DNA from: an uncultured Treponema sp.
Lineage (GTDB): Bacteria; Spirochaetota; Spirochaetia; Treponematales; Treponemataceae
Assembly: GCA_905372345.1 (NCBI GenBank)
Contig: CAJPPE010000111.1
Location: forward strand, 1 to 5,933
Direction of reading: 5' to 3'
Length of the DNA stretch: 5,933 bases
The position numbers and the translations under genes were made by a program. Below the pieces are notes generated by a model. It was not told where the DNA came from. It saw nothing but the letters and a program-made list of their open reading frames with translations, and searched no databases. This document shows positions 1 to 5,895 of this stretch, piece after piece; within the stretch, counting starts at the first letter, position 1, and each line of letters begins with the position of its first letter.

Positions 1-665
1 TTATTTCGGACGGGCATGGGGATCTTGAAAAACTAAAAAGAATAAAACCTGTTGCCGATGGGGTTGATGCCATTATTTTCGGAGGGGACTTTGCTGCTTT
101 TAAAAAGATTGAAACGGGGGCTCCTTTTTTAAACGAGCTTTTAAAGATTCATAAAAATATTTTTGCCGTGTTGGGGAATTGCGATGCTCCTGAGTTTGAA
201 AAAAAATTAAAAGATGCCGGTGTTTCGATTACGGGCGAGGTAAAAAATTTTGAAGGGCTTATCTTTGCTGGTTCCGGGGGCGGAAGTAAATTTACAGGAA
301 TGACTCCTTACGAAAGAACCGATGAAGAGCTTGTAAAAGACTTAACCGATGCCTTTGAAAAAGCAAATATTACCGAAGCCAGTAACTTGGTTTTGGTCTG
401 TCATAATCCTCCGCATGGGGCCAAGGTCGATAAGGTTGCTCCCATGGTACATGTGGGCTCAAAGGGTATCACTGCCTTTATCGAAAAGCATAAGCCGCTT
501 TTGGTTGTGTCGGGGCATATTCACGAATCCTTTGCAGTCGATAAAATCGGAGAAACCGTTTTTGTAAATCCCGGTGCACTGATGGAAGGCCGCTATGCTC
601 TTGCCGAGATTACAAAAAACGAAAAGGGCTTTGAAGTTTCGGTAGAATTAAAAACCTTGGATTAA
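1..665 (+). CDS. Metallophosphoesterase, calcineurin-like (COG2129/Icc-related type), 5' end cut by window
   Basis: The reading frame is open from base 3 and ends at TAA 663-665, giving 220 visible residues. Only a few N-terminal residues should be missing, because the first metal motif normally lies about five residues in. All motifs of the dinuclear metallophosphoesterase fold are present in order: SDGHGD (visible residues 2-7), GGD (27-29), GNCD (58-61), CHNPPHG (about 133-139) and SGHIHES (about 168-174), followed by VNPGAL. These Asp, His and Asn residues are the usual ligands for two metal ions. GNCD in place of GNHD, and the Gly-rich GSGGGS stretch followed by TPYERTDEEL, resemble the single-domain Icc-related predicted phosphoesterases. 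There is no signal peptide in the visible part, so a cytoplasmic hydrolase of phosphodiesters or phosphomonoesters is likely; the substrate cannot be told. A GTG at 168 is an internal codon, not the start. The stop codon overlaps that of the convergent rsmG. Confidence 0.9.
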   Translation, partial: ISDGHGDLEKLKRIKPVADGVDAIIFGGDFAAFKKIETGAPFLNELLKIHKNIFAVLGNCDAPEFEKKLKDAGVSITGEVKNFEGLIFAGSGGGSKFTGMTPYERTDEELVKDLTDAFEKANITEASNLVLVCHNPPHGAKVDKVAPMVHVGSKGITAFIEKHKPLLVVSGHIHESFAVDKIGETVFVNPGALMEGRYALAEITKNEKGFEVSVELKTLD

Positions 666-672
666 GGCTTTT
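650..672 (-). terminator. Possible weak terminator of the aldehyde dehydrogenase-rsmG unit
   Basis: On the - strand, CCTT (664-667) and AAGG (655-658) enclose a 5-base loop at 659-663, followed by five T residues (650-654). The A-rich left flank can extend the stem against that T run, with one G-U wobble. It has the shape of a small intrinsic terminator, but the core has only two G-C pairs and the stem extension competes with the U tract. It lies within the 3' end of the convergent phosphoesterase gene and shares bases 664-672 with the oppositely directed hairpin. Confidence 0.35.
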
Positions 673-1384
673 CGATTATAAGAAGGTGCCTTTCTTTTTT
701 TAAAAAAGGAACATCAAGTTTTTCTACTTTATAGTTTAGACCTTCTTTTTTGATAAGCTCCGTTTCTTCGTTTATTTTTTCTTCCATGGCCTTGTATAAA
801 AATAATTTACCCTTAGGTCTTGCAAGATTTAGAAGGGTGTTTAGAATGTTCTTATCCAAGGTGCGGAAGGCTCTGCACGTTACAATGTCAAATTTATTTT
901 GAGGGGCTTTTTCGGCTTCACTTTCGATAATCTCGGTGTTATTTAATTGGAGAACAGCCTTGATGTTTTCTAAAAAGGTGCATCGCTTTTGCATTCTTTC
1001 GATTAAAGAAAGTTTTACATCTAAATTGCCTAAAGAAATAAAAAGAGCCGCAAGGGGGATTCCGGGAAAGCCGGCTCCGGTTCCGGCATCGGCAATATAA
1101 AAAGGCCCACTTGTAAGAAGAGCTTTATTAGTATTTTTGGTTTCGTTATAAAAAAAACGCCAAGCCGAAAGGGAATCTAAAATATGGGCGACGATTAATT
1201 CTTCATCGTCCTTAACCTTCACCAAGTTAAATGAGGCGTTAAACATTTTAAGCTCTCTCATATAAAGATTCAAAAGTTTAGAAAGCTTATTATGAGCCTT
1301 TTCGTTTATGCCTAATTCTTTTAAGCCCTTTAGTAGAAGACCATCTGATAAAAGGCTCTTTGATAAAAGTTTATCGGTGTCCAT
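662..1384 (-). CDS. rsmG: 16S rRNA (guanine-527-N7)-methyltransferase RsmG (GidB)
   Basis: The 240-residue protein uses S-adenosylmethionine to methylate N7 of G527 (E. coli numbering) in the 530 loop of 16S rRNA, acting in the cytoplasm on the small subunit. Family signatures are visible in order: FNLVKVKDDEELIVAHILDSLS-type N-terminal segment (residues 52-73), the SAM-binding loop IADAGTGAGFPGIPLA (97-112), SLIERMQKRCTFLENI (126-141, motif II acidic residue and the basic KRxxFL run), VTCRAFRTL (168-176) and GKLFLYKA (192-199). It is about 30 residues longer than E. coli RsmG, mostly at the N terminus. The start is ATG 1382-1384; the only purine-rich stretch upstream is AGGAAACGGG, overlapping the stop codon of the aldehyde dehydrogenase 17 bases upstream, so translational coupling is likely. 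In many bacteria rsmG follows mnmG; that is not the arrangement here. Loss of RsmG is known to give low-level streptomycin resistance in several species. Confidence 0.95.
   Translation of the reverse strand: MDTDKLLSKSLLSDGLLLKGLKELGINEKAHNKLSKLLNLYMRELKMFNASFNLVKVKDDEELIVAHILDSLSAWRFFYNETKNTNKALLTSGPFYIADAGTGAGFPGIPLAALFISLGNLDVKLSLIERMQKRCTFLENIKAVLQLNNTEIIESEAEKAPQNKFDIVTCRAFRTLDKNILNTLLNLARPKGKLFLYKAMEEKINEETELIKKEGLNYKVEKLDVPFLKKERHLLIIEKP
664..701 (+). terminator. Intrinsic terminator of the phosphoesterase gene, inside the rsmG 3' end
   Basis: Bases 664-673 (AAGGCTTTTC) can pair with 682-692 (GAAGG, one bulged T, GCCTT) around an 8-base loop, GATTATAA. The right arm runs directly into a T-rich tail, TCTTTTTTT, at 693-701. 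The stem starts within the stop codon of the phosphoesterase. Two of the pairs are G-U wobbles that become A-C mismatches in the opposite transcript, and the T tail exists only on this strand, so the signal points to + strand termination. It is read by eye without an energy calculation. Confidence 0.6.
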
Positions 1385-1401
1385 TTTTTAAAGCCCGTTT
1401 C

Positions 1402-2775
1402 CTACATCATCTTGTTTATTATGTTTAATTTTTTTTCTGAATAAGGATGATAGCGGAGTTTAATGTCGATGAGGTTTGACTTTTTTAGGATGCTTTTTGC
1501 ATTGCTGAAAACTTTAAAGCTTTCGTCTCCGTGGTATTTTCCTATGCCGCTAAAGCCGACTCCTCCGAAGGGAAGGTAATCGCTTGCCAAGTGGACTATC
1601 GTATCATTGATACAGCCGCCCCCGAAAGAAACTTCATTTAAGAATTTCTTTTCTATATTTGAGTCGGTTGTAAAAAGATAAGAGGCTAGGGGTTTTTCGC
1701 GGGATTTAATCAGTTTAATTGCTTCCTCTATTGTCTTAAAACTTATTACGGGAAGGATCGGCCCGAAAATTTCTTCCTGCATTATTTTGGAATCAAAGGT
1801 GATATTATCCAAAACCGTGGGCTCAATAAATTTTCTGTTTTTTTCTCCATTGCCGCCCGTGATTATTTTTTCTCCTTCAATTAAACCAATAAGGCGGTCA
1901 AAATGTTTTTCGTTCACGATGTGTGGAAGGTGCATGTCCAAATAGGTTTCCGTGGGGAAAAATTCTTTTAAAGCTTCTTTTAATTCTTCGATAAATTTTT
2001 CTTTTACCTCATCTTGAATTAAAAGATAATCGGGGGCTACGCAGGTTTGTCCGGCGTTAAGGTATTTTCCGAAAGCTATTCGGCGGGCTGCAACTTTTAA
2101 GTTTGCAGATTTTTCAACTACGCAGGGAGACTTGCCTCCGAGCTCCAAGGTTACGGGGGTTACATATTTAGCCGCCGCTTCCATTACGAGTTTGCCGACA
2201 GTTGTTCCGCCCGTAAAAAAGATGTAGTCAAAACGCTGTTCCAAAAGTTTTGAGTTTTCTTCCCGCCCTCCGGTAATTACCGATATATATTCCGGCGGAA
2301 AGTTTTCGGAGATTATTTTTTTTATAACCTCCGATGTCGCAGGCGAATAATTTGAGGGTTTTACAACGGCGCAGTTTCCTGCAGCAATGGCGCCTACCAA
2401 GGGAGCAAGGGTTAAATTTAAAGGATAGTTCCACGGCGACATGATGAGTACGGTGCCGAAGGGCTCATACATTATTTTGCTTGAGCTTTTAAAATGAGCA
2501 ATCGAGGTCGGAACCCTTTTAGGTTTAATCCATTTTTTTAAGTGCTTGATTGCAAATTTAAGTTCTCCTCGTACGATAGCAAATTCCGAAAAGAAGCCTT
2601 CCATTTCGGTTTTGTGTAAGTCGGAATAAAGGGCATTTAAAAGTTCTTTTTTGTTTTGGTTTAAGACTTCCTGTAATTTTAATAATTGAGAAATCCTAAA
2701 CTCATAGCTTTTTGTTTTATTTGTTTCAAAAAAAATCCTGCAATTTTTTACGATTGTTTCTATATCTTGATTCAT
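1402..2775 (-). CDS. NAD(P)-dependent aldehyde dehydrogenase, class 3 (ALDH3) type
   Basis: This enzyme oxidises an aldehyde to the carboxylic acid with NAD(P)+. Counting from the preferred ATG (457 residues), the full active site is present: SPWNYP with oxyanion-hole Asn116, VVKPS with cofactor-binding Lys139, FTGGTTVG (about 187-194), LELGGKSP with general-base Glu211, NAGQTC with nucleophile Cys245, and EEIFGP with Glu335. PFGGVGFSGIGKYHG follows near residue 402. These positions lie within two residues of those in mammalian ALDH3A1, and the length and the C-terminal RYHPYS segment fit class 3, which favours medium/long-chain or aromatic aldehydes. No membrane anchor is visible at the C terminus. 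The frame extends five codons further to a TTG (2788-2790), but GGAG at 2782-2785 is spaced 6 bases from the ATG and lies inside that extension, so ATG 2773-2775 is chosen. It is followed by rsmG after 17 bases. The substrate is unknown. Confidence 0.93.
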   Translation of the reverse strand: MNQDIETIVKNCRIFFETNKTKSYEFRISQLLKLQEVLNQNKKELLNALYSDLHKTEMEGFFSEFAIVRGELKFAIKHLKKWIKPKRVPTSIAHFKSSSKIMYEPFGTVLIMSPWNYPLNLTLAPLVGAIAAGNCAVVKPSNYSPATSEVIKKIISENFPPEYISVITGGREENSKLLEQRFDYIFFTGGTTVGKLVMEAAAKYVTPVTLELGGKSPCVVEKSANLKVAARRIAFGKYLNAGQTCVAPDYLLIQDEVKEKFIEELKEALKEFFPTETYLDMHLPHIVNEKHFDRLIGLIEGEKIITGGNGEKNRKFIEPTVLDNITFDSKIMQEEIFGPILPVISFKTIEEAIKLIKSREKPLASYLFTTDSNIEKKFLNEVSFGGGCINDTIVHLASDYLPFGGVGFSGIGKYHGDESFKVFSNAKSILKKSNLIDIKLRYHPYSEKKLNIINKMM

Positions 2776-2781
2776 TATGTG

Positions 2782-2785
2782 CTCC
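2782..2785 (-). promoter_or_regulatory. Ribosome binding site deciding the aldehyde dehydrogenase start
   Basis: GGAG on the - strand is followed by a 6-base spacer (CACATA) and ATG at 2775. It supports that ATG over the in-frame TTG at 2790, which lies upstream of the site. Confidence 0.75.
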
Positions 2786-2804
2786 GGCAATATTTTGTCG
2801 AAGC

Positions 2805-2833
2805 ATTATACATATAAACCGAATAAAATTCAA
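2805..2833 (-). promoter_or_regulatory. Sigma-70-type promoter for the aldehyde dehydrogenase-rsmG unit
   Basis: On the - strand a -35 box TTGAAT (2828-2833, four of six consensus bases) is separated by exactly 17 bases from a perfect -10 box TATAAT (2805-2810). Transcription would start near 2798 and give a leader of about 23 bases that carries the GGAG site. It lies just downstream of the terminator of the preceding gene, where a new promoter is expected. Confidence 0.7.
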
Positions 2834-2859
2834 GGTTTAAGTTTATCTATAAAATTTAC

Positions 2860-2899
2860 AAAAAAACCTGCTAATGCTGTATAAACATTAACAGGTTTT
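2860..2899 (-). terminator. Intrinsic terminator of the outer-membrane protein gene
   Basis: Arms at 2863-2876 and 2886-2899 form a 14-base-pair stem around a 9-base loop. On the - strand the right arm ends in CAGGTTTTTTT, giving seven T residues (2860-2866). The only non-Watson-Crick position is C/A on the + strand but a G-U wobble in the - strand transcript, so the hairpin is better on the - strand. It sits 33 bases past the stop codon of the outer-membrane protein gene. Some activity in the other direction is possible because TTTTATCT follows the stem on the + strand, but no + strand gene leads into it. Confidence 0.88.
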
Positions 2900-2932
2900 A
2901 TCTAAAGTAGATTTTAATAGTATAAATTTTTA

Positions 2933-4333
2933 TTAGAATTTAAACGATAAGGCAAAGCCTACCTTGTGGACAAGCATTTTGTTTACAGTAATCCAAAAGT
3001 TGTCGGAATTTTTTAATTTTGTTTTAAATTTACCTTTCTCGAACAAATTAGTCATGATGTCCCAGTTTGCATCAATGGTTACATTTTCGGTTACAAGCCA
3101 GGTAAATCCTGAAGATGCATTAAACTCTCCAGCATCAGTTTTGAATTCAAAAGCGTTTCCTCTTTCGGTTTTTTCAACACTACCACTGTCTTCCTTACGT
3201 GTTTCCGTCTTGCTAAACGCCCATTCAACTGATGGAAGCTTAAATCCTACACCGAAGTTAAGTTTAAACTTTGATACGGGGGTATATACAAAAGCTGTTT
3301 TTATGGTCGGTTTAAAGCTTAATGTTGTTTTGTAAACCCTAGCTTTATTATATGCTTTTACAGTGTTTGCGCTTGAAACAGTACGTGTATAGTTAAAAGC
3401 GTTTTCAAAGTCAAGTCCTATTCCCATACCGGCTTCAGCTTTAAAAGCAAATTTACCTTCCGGTTCATAGGCAATCTGATATTTAGGGGTAAGTGTAATT
3501 ACATCCTTTAGTCGGCCATGTGTATAGGTTGTAACTCTGCTGCTTCCTGATCCTGTTATAGCTGTTTTTGTAGGCCATATACCCCATTTGGTTTCCAGGT
3601 CGGCAAGGATTGTATGGGTTAATCCGTCTTTTGACGAAAGATCATGAGAAAGTCCGGCATTTACAATAAGATCATATTTACTACCATCTGTGAATGTTGT
3701 TAGCTTACTATCTACCTTGGTCGTTTTCTTCTTGACATCAGACTCAAGTCCTAGTTTTGCAGAAATCTTAAAGAGCTTATTATTTGAGTTTAAATTCATA
3801 CCTGCACTTAAATTAAAATCCAGCTTAAACAGGTCATCGATTTGCTTTGTTTTTGAGGACTCTGTCCATGTAGTCTTCTTGGCGCTATTAGGTTCATAAG
3901 ACACATCCATCATAACACCGATGTTTCCAAAACCAAAAAGCAGTTTGCTGTTAGACTTCTGTGCACCAACTATTTTTGTTTCCTTATCGCCATTTGCCTT
4001 TTTTTCATTTCTCCAGCCGCTAAGATAACCTTCAAAGTAGGTACCTAAATAAAAAGCCTTAAACTGGTGGGCAATACCTAGGTTTAATACGCCATCTCCA
4101 AGTTTCTGGGAGGAATCAGTTATAGGCTTATCGGGATCTACAGTATTGTAACCTAAGTATCCGAAGATGTTTTTAGGCTGTACATTTTGCCATTCATTTA
4201 CGTTCATAAAATCGTCAACATCAGTGCCGAAAAGCCCTTGGGTGCTGTATGATGTCATTGATGCTTGAGCGAAAACCAATGATGCAGCCATTAAAAGAAC
4301 TGCAAAAACAAGTAATTTCTTTTGTATTTTCAT
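2933..4333 (-). CDS. Predicted outer-membrane beta-barrel protein, Treponema-type, function unknown
   Basis: The 466-residue protein begins with a typical Sec signal peptide: MKIQKK, a hydrophobic core at about residues 7-20, and likely cleavage after LVFA (22|23). The mature part has no cysteine and no long hydrophobic helix. It shows many stretches of alternating polar and apolar or aromatic residues typical of transmembrane beta strands, for example LLFGFGNIGVMMDVSYEP (131-148), LFKLDFNLSAGMNL (168-181), FAFKAEAGMGIGLDF (295-309), TTLSFKPTIKTAFVYT (336-351) and KFKLNFGVGFKL (355-366). It ends VHKVGFALSFKF, a C-terminal amphipathic strand with terminal Phe that fits the BAM recognition signal. 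Between strands lie Lys/Ser/Thr-rich segments (about 150-167, 200-218, 376-393) that could be surface loops. The N-terminal GLFGTDVDDFMNVNEW segment looks like a conserved lead-in that I associate with treponemal outer-membrane paralogs, from memory only. It is not recognisably Msp. Start ATG has AGGAG five bases upstream, and the gene forms its own unit between a promoter and a terminator. A porin or adhesin role is possible but not shown. Confidence 0.82.
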   Translation of the reverse strand: MKIQKKLLVFAVLLMAASLVFAQASMTSYSTQGLFGTDVDDFMNVNEWQNVQPKNIFGYLGYNTVDPDKPITDSSQKLGDGVLNLGIAHQFKAFYLGTYFEGYLSGWRNEKKANGDKETKIVGAQKSNSKLLFGFGNIGVMMDVSYEPNSAKKTTWTESSKTKQIDDLFKLDFNLSAGMNLNSNNKLFKISAKLGLESDVKKKTTKVDSKLTTFTDGSKYDLIVNAGLSHDLSSKDGLTHTILADLETKWGIWPTKTAITGSGSSRVTTYTHGRLKDVITLTPKYQIAYEPEGKFAFKAEAGMGIGLDFENAFNYTRTVSSANTVKAYNKARVYKTTLSFKPTIKTAFVYTPVSKFKLNFGVGFKLPSVEWAFSKTETRKEDSGSVEKTERGNAFEFKTDAGEFNASSGFTWLVTENVTIDANWDIMTNLFEKGKFKTKLKNSDNFWITVNKMLVHKVGFALSFKF

Positions 4334-4338
4334 GATAT

Positions 4339-4343
4339 CTCCT
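4339..4343 (-). promoter_or_regulatory. Strong ribosome binding site of the outer-membrane protein gene
   Basis: AGGAG (within AGAGGAG) on the - strand lies 5 bases upstream of ATG 4331-4333. With the near-consensus promoter it suggests a well-expressed gene. Confidence 0.8.
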
Positions 4344-4365
4344 CTTATAAAATCTACTGAACCTC

Positions 4366-4394
4366 ATTATCCTGTAAAATTTCATATTTGTCAA
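4366..4394 (-). promoter_or_regulatory. Sigma-70-type promoter of the outer-membrane protein gene
   Basis: A perfect -35 box TTGACA (4389-4394) is separated by 17 bases from a -10 box GATAAT (4366-4371, five of six consensus bases). Transcription would start near 4359, leaving a leader of about 26 bases. The promoter lies in the 107-base gap after the radical SAM gene, so the outer-membrane protein can be expressed independently. Confidence 0.8.
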
Positions 4395-4398
4395 TATG
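4383..4398. repeat. Inverted repeat CATATT-N4-AATATG over the -35 box, possible operator
   Basis: Perfect 6-base arms (4383-4388 and 4393-4398) flank TGTC. The dyad covers the whole -35 hexamer of the outer-membrane protein promoter, which is a position where a dimeric repressor would block polymerase. The arms are mostly A/T, so chance is a real alternative, and no regulator gene is present in the window. Confidence 0.35.
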
Positions 4399-4440
4399 GG
4401 TATGCCGTTTTTTAGCTAAATTTACAAGAATTTAAGAAAT

Positions 4441-5427
4441 TTACTTCCAATGCCACAATGGTTTTGAAAGTTTTGATGAAAAGGTTTGTATTCGGTTAAA
4501 ATCGGGGAGCCAGTCATCGGAGGCAACAAGCTCTTGGTAAAAGCCTTCGTCTATTTTTAAACTTGAAAGAAGTGCTTTTAGGTTTTCGTCTTCTTCCGGT
4601 ATTAGCATACGGTTTTCAAAGAGAGAATAGTTTTTTATGCCGGCCGTTCTTTTAACCGGTGTATATTGGGTCATTACTGAAATAAGAGCCCTGCCTCTTA
4701 AGTTTTTTGCAAACCATCTTAGGACGGCCCTTGAGTCCGCAATGCGGGATGGGAGGGCAAGGTGGCGGACTATGACGCCTGAGTAAAGTTTTCCTAAAGG
4801 GTATTTTTTTTTATTCTCTATACAGATTTTTAAGGGAGAAAGGCTGGCCATTTTTAGGATTGCCCTTGTTGCCGTTTCGGGATAATCGGGTGCGTAAAAA
4901 ACTTGAGAAGAAATTTGCGGGTTTAAGGTTTTTAAGTCGGGAAGCCAGCCGTCAACACACTCCGAAAGGAGGCTTATAGCTTCTTCGGCTTCATAGGCAG
5001 AAGAATTCCAGACAACCGGAATCTTTAAGCCGCGGTCTTTTGCTTCTTTTAGGCCGAGGGCTATTGCTGGGATTGCATGGCTGCCTGTAACGATGTTTAT
5101 GTTTTCGGCCCCTTCTTTTTCAAGAACAAAACACAAGTTTACGAATTCTTCAAGGCTTACAGCCCTTCCCATGCCTTCTTGGGATATCTGATAGTTTTGG
5201 CAAAAGGAACAGCGAAGGTTGCAGCCCGTAACAAAGATTGTGCCCGAGCCTCCGGCTCCCGTGATTGGAGGCTCTTCTCCAAAGTGGAGGCCTGCCCATG
5301 CAAGGCGCAGCTCTCTTGTTTCGCGGCAAAAGCCTTTTTCGCCCTTATTGCGGTTTACCTTGCAATTTTTAGGGCAGAGAGTGCATGAATCGTATTCTTT
5401 AAAACTAAAATCTTCAAAAGAAAGCAT
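4441..5427 (-). CDS. Radical SAM protein, PflX-like (COG1313), putative activating-enzyme homolog
   Basis: The 328-residue protein carries the radical SAM cluster motif GCNLRCSFCQNYQIS with Cys69, Cys73 and Cys76, which bind a [4Fe-4S] cluster that cleaves S-adenosylmethionine to a 5'-deoxyadenosyl radical. Before it is a second Cys set, CTLCPKNCKVNRNKGEKGFC (Cys15, 18, 22, 34), characteristic of PflX-type proteins and probably a metal or Fe-S site. Other family-like segments are GEEPPITGAGGSGTIF (50-65), VVWNSSAY (138-145), DLKTLNP (164-170), VIVRHLALP (218-226), SVMTQYTP (250-257) and DWLPDFN (305-311). Length is typical. These proteins resemble pyruvate-formate-lyase activating enzymes in the core, but their true substrate is not established, and no glycyl-radical enzyme is encoded here. 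Start is ATG 5425-5427, just ahead of the Cys set; only a weak GGA lies 10 bases upstream. It follows the small unknown gene by 39 bases, probably in one transcript. No good terminator follows the stop. Confidence 0.9.
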   Translation of the reverse strand: MLSFEDFSFKEYDSCTLCPKNCKVNRNKGEKGFCRETRELRLAWAGLHFGEEPPITGAGGSGTIFVTGCNLRCSFCQNYQISQEGMGRAVSLEEFVNLCFVLEKEGAENINIVTGSHAIPAIALGLKEAKDRGLKIPVVWNSSAYEAEEAISLLSECVDGWLPDLKTLNPQISSQVFYAPDYPETATRAILKMASLSPLKICIENKKKYPLGKLYSGVIVRHLALPSRIADSRAVLRWFAKNLRGRALISVMTQYTPVKRTAGIKNYSLFENRMLIPEEDENLKALLSSLKIDEGFYQELVASDDWLPDFNRIQTFSSKLSKPLWHWK

Positions 5428-5466
5428 TTATTAGGCGTCCGTTGGGCTGTTTTTTTACGGATTTTC

Positions 5467-5883
5467 TTATATTTTTTTGCGTTCGACAATTACCGTCATT
5501 ATCGAATTTAAAAGGTCCATGTCCAAACTTTCAGCCTCGGAAGAAATAATTAAATTTATCTGTTCCCAGTCTTCTTTTGAAAAGTCCATGTCTTTTTCAA
5601 AATTGCCTGCAATAAGAGAAAATATTTGATAGAACCATTCGATAGCATCTTCTTTTTTTTGTCTGCCCTCCGAATAGGCCGAAAGCCAATAGTCTGCAAA
5701 ATCGTTTGCCAAAACTTGAGCCTGCTTATCGTAAAGCGAAACCGTTTTGCAAAAGATTTCCGTCAGACGGGCATCAAAGGCTGCTGTGTCTCCGTCCTTA
5801 TTTAGCTTTTTGGCAAGTTGGCTTGCATGCGACTTTTCTACAAGCCGGCTCGCATCCGAATAAAATTTTTCCATTATATCCAT
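5467..5883 (-). CDS. Hypothetical protein, small acidic and probably all-helical
   Basis: I do not recognise this protein. From the preferred ATG (5881-5883) it has 138 residues. It has no signal peptide or membrane segment and one Cys. It is rich in Asp/Glu/Lys, Ala and Leu with several amphipathic stretches, so it is probably a cytoplasmic helical bundle. Aromatic-rich segments DFADYWLSAY and DAIEWFYQIF in the middle may form its core. The frame is open 13 codons further to ATG 5920-5922 (MKNIAK, 151 residues). No Shine-Dalgarno sequence precedes that ATG in the 11 bases visible, whereas AAGGAA at 5890-5895 is spaced 7 bases from the inner ATG, so the shorter form is preferred. The downstream radical SAM gene is co-directional after 39 bases, which suggests co-transcription and perhaps a functional link, but nothing in the sequence shows one. 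Confidence 0.75.
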   Translation of the reverse strand: MDIMEKFYSDASRLVEKSHASQLAKKLNKDGDTAAFDARLTEIFCKTVSLYDKQAQVLANDFADYWLSAYSEGRQKKEDAIEWFYQIFSLIAGNFEKDMDFSKEDWEQINLIISSEAESLDMDLLNSIMTVIVERKKI

Positions 5884-5889
5884 AATATT

Positions 5890-5895
5890 TTCCTT
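5890..5895 (-). promoter_or_regulatory. Ribosome binding site supporting the inner start of the hypothetical gene
   Basis: AAGGAA on the - strand is spaced 7 bases from ATG 5881-5883. The outer in-frame ATG at 5920-5922 is preceded by an A/T/C-rich stretch without a purine run. Confidence 0.6.

Larger units (their letters stand above)
4334..4440. other. Intergenic gap between the radical SAM and outer-membrane protein genes
   Basis: This gap of 107 bases holds the promoter, dyad and ribosome binding site of the outer-membrane protein gene. Just past the radical SAM stop there is only an all-A/T 7-base inverted repeat (TAAATTT and AAATTTA, 13-base loop) without a T tail, plus a 10-base palindrome TTTAGCTAAA at 4411-4420. 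Neither is a convincing terminator, so some transcripts of the radical SAM gene may read into the outer-membrane protein gene. Confidence 0.6.

Noticed and set aside
349..567. Open frame of 72 codons on the + strand in another frame of the phosphoesterase gene
   Set aside because: It lies wholly inside a gene with a complete set of family motifs and its translation resembles no protein family.
2228..2434. Open frame of 68 codons on the - strand inside the aldehyde dehydrogenase gene
   Set aside because: It is a shifted-frame shadow of the cofactor-binding region of a clearly intact enzyme.
2806..2817. Near-palindrome TTATA-CA-TATAA over the -10 box of the aldehyde dehydrogenase promoter as an operator
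   Set aside because: The -10 consensus itself supplies most of it, and short A/T palindromes are expected in this composition.
2964..3899. Two + strand open frames (2964-3335 and 3690-3899) opposite the outer-membrane protein gene
   Set aside because: They are antisense to a gene with signal peptide, ribosome binding site, promoter and terminator, and have no such signals themselves.
5077..5434. Two overlapping + strand open frames opposite the radical SAM gene
   Set aside because: They are antisense to the Cys motifs of the radical SAM protein, and the translations look like noise.
5428..5466. Inverted repeat TCCGT/ACGGA between the unknown gene and the radical SAM gene as a terminator, and TATAAG nearby as a promoter
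   Set aside because: The stem has only five pairs with a 14-base loop and no T tail on the - strand, and no acceptable -35 box stands 16-18 bases from TATAAG; co-transcription is simpler.
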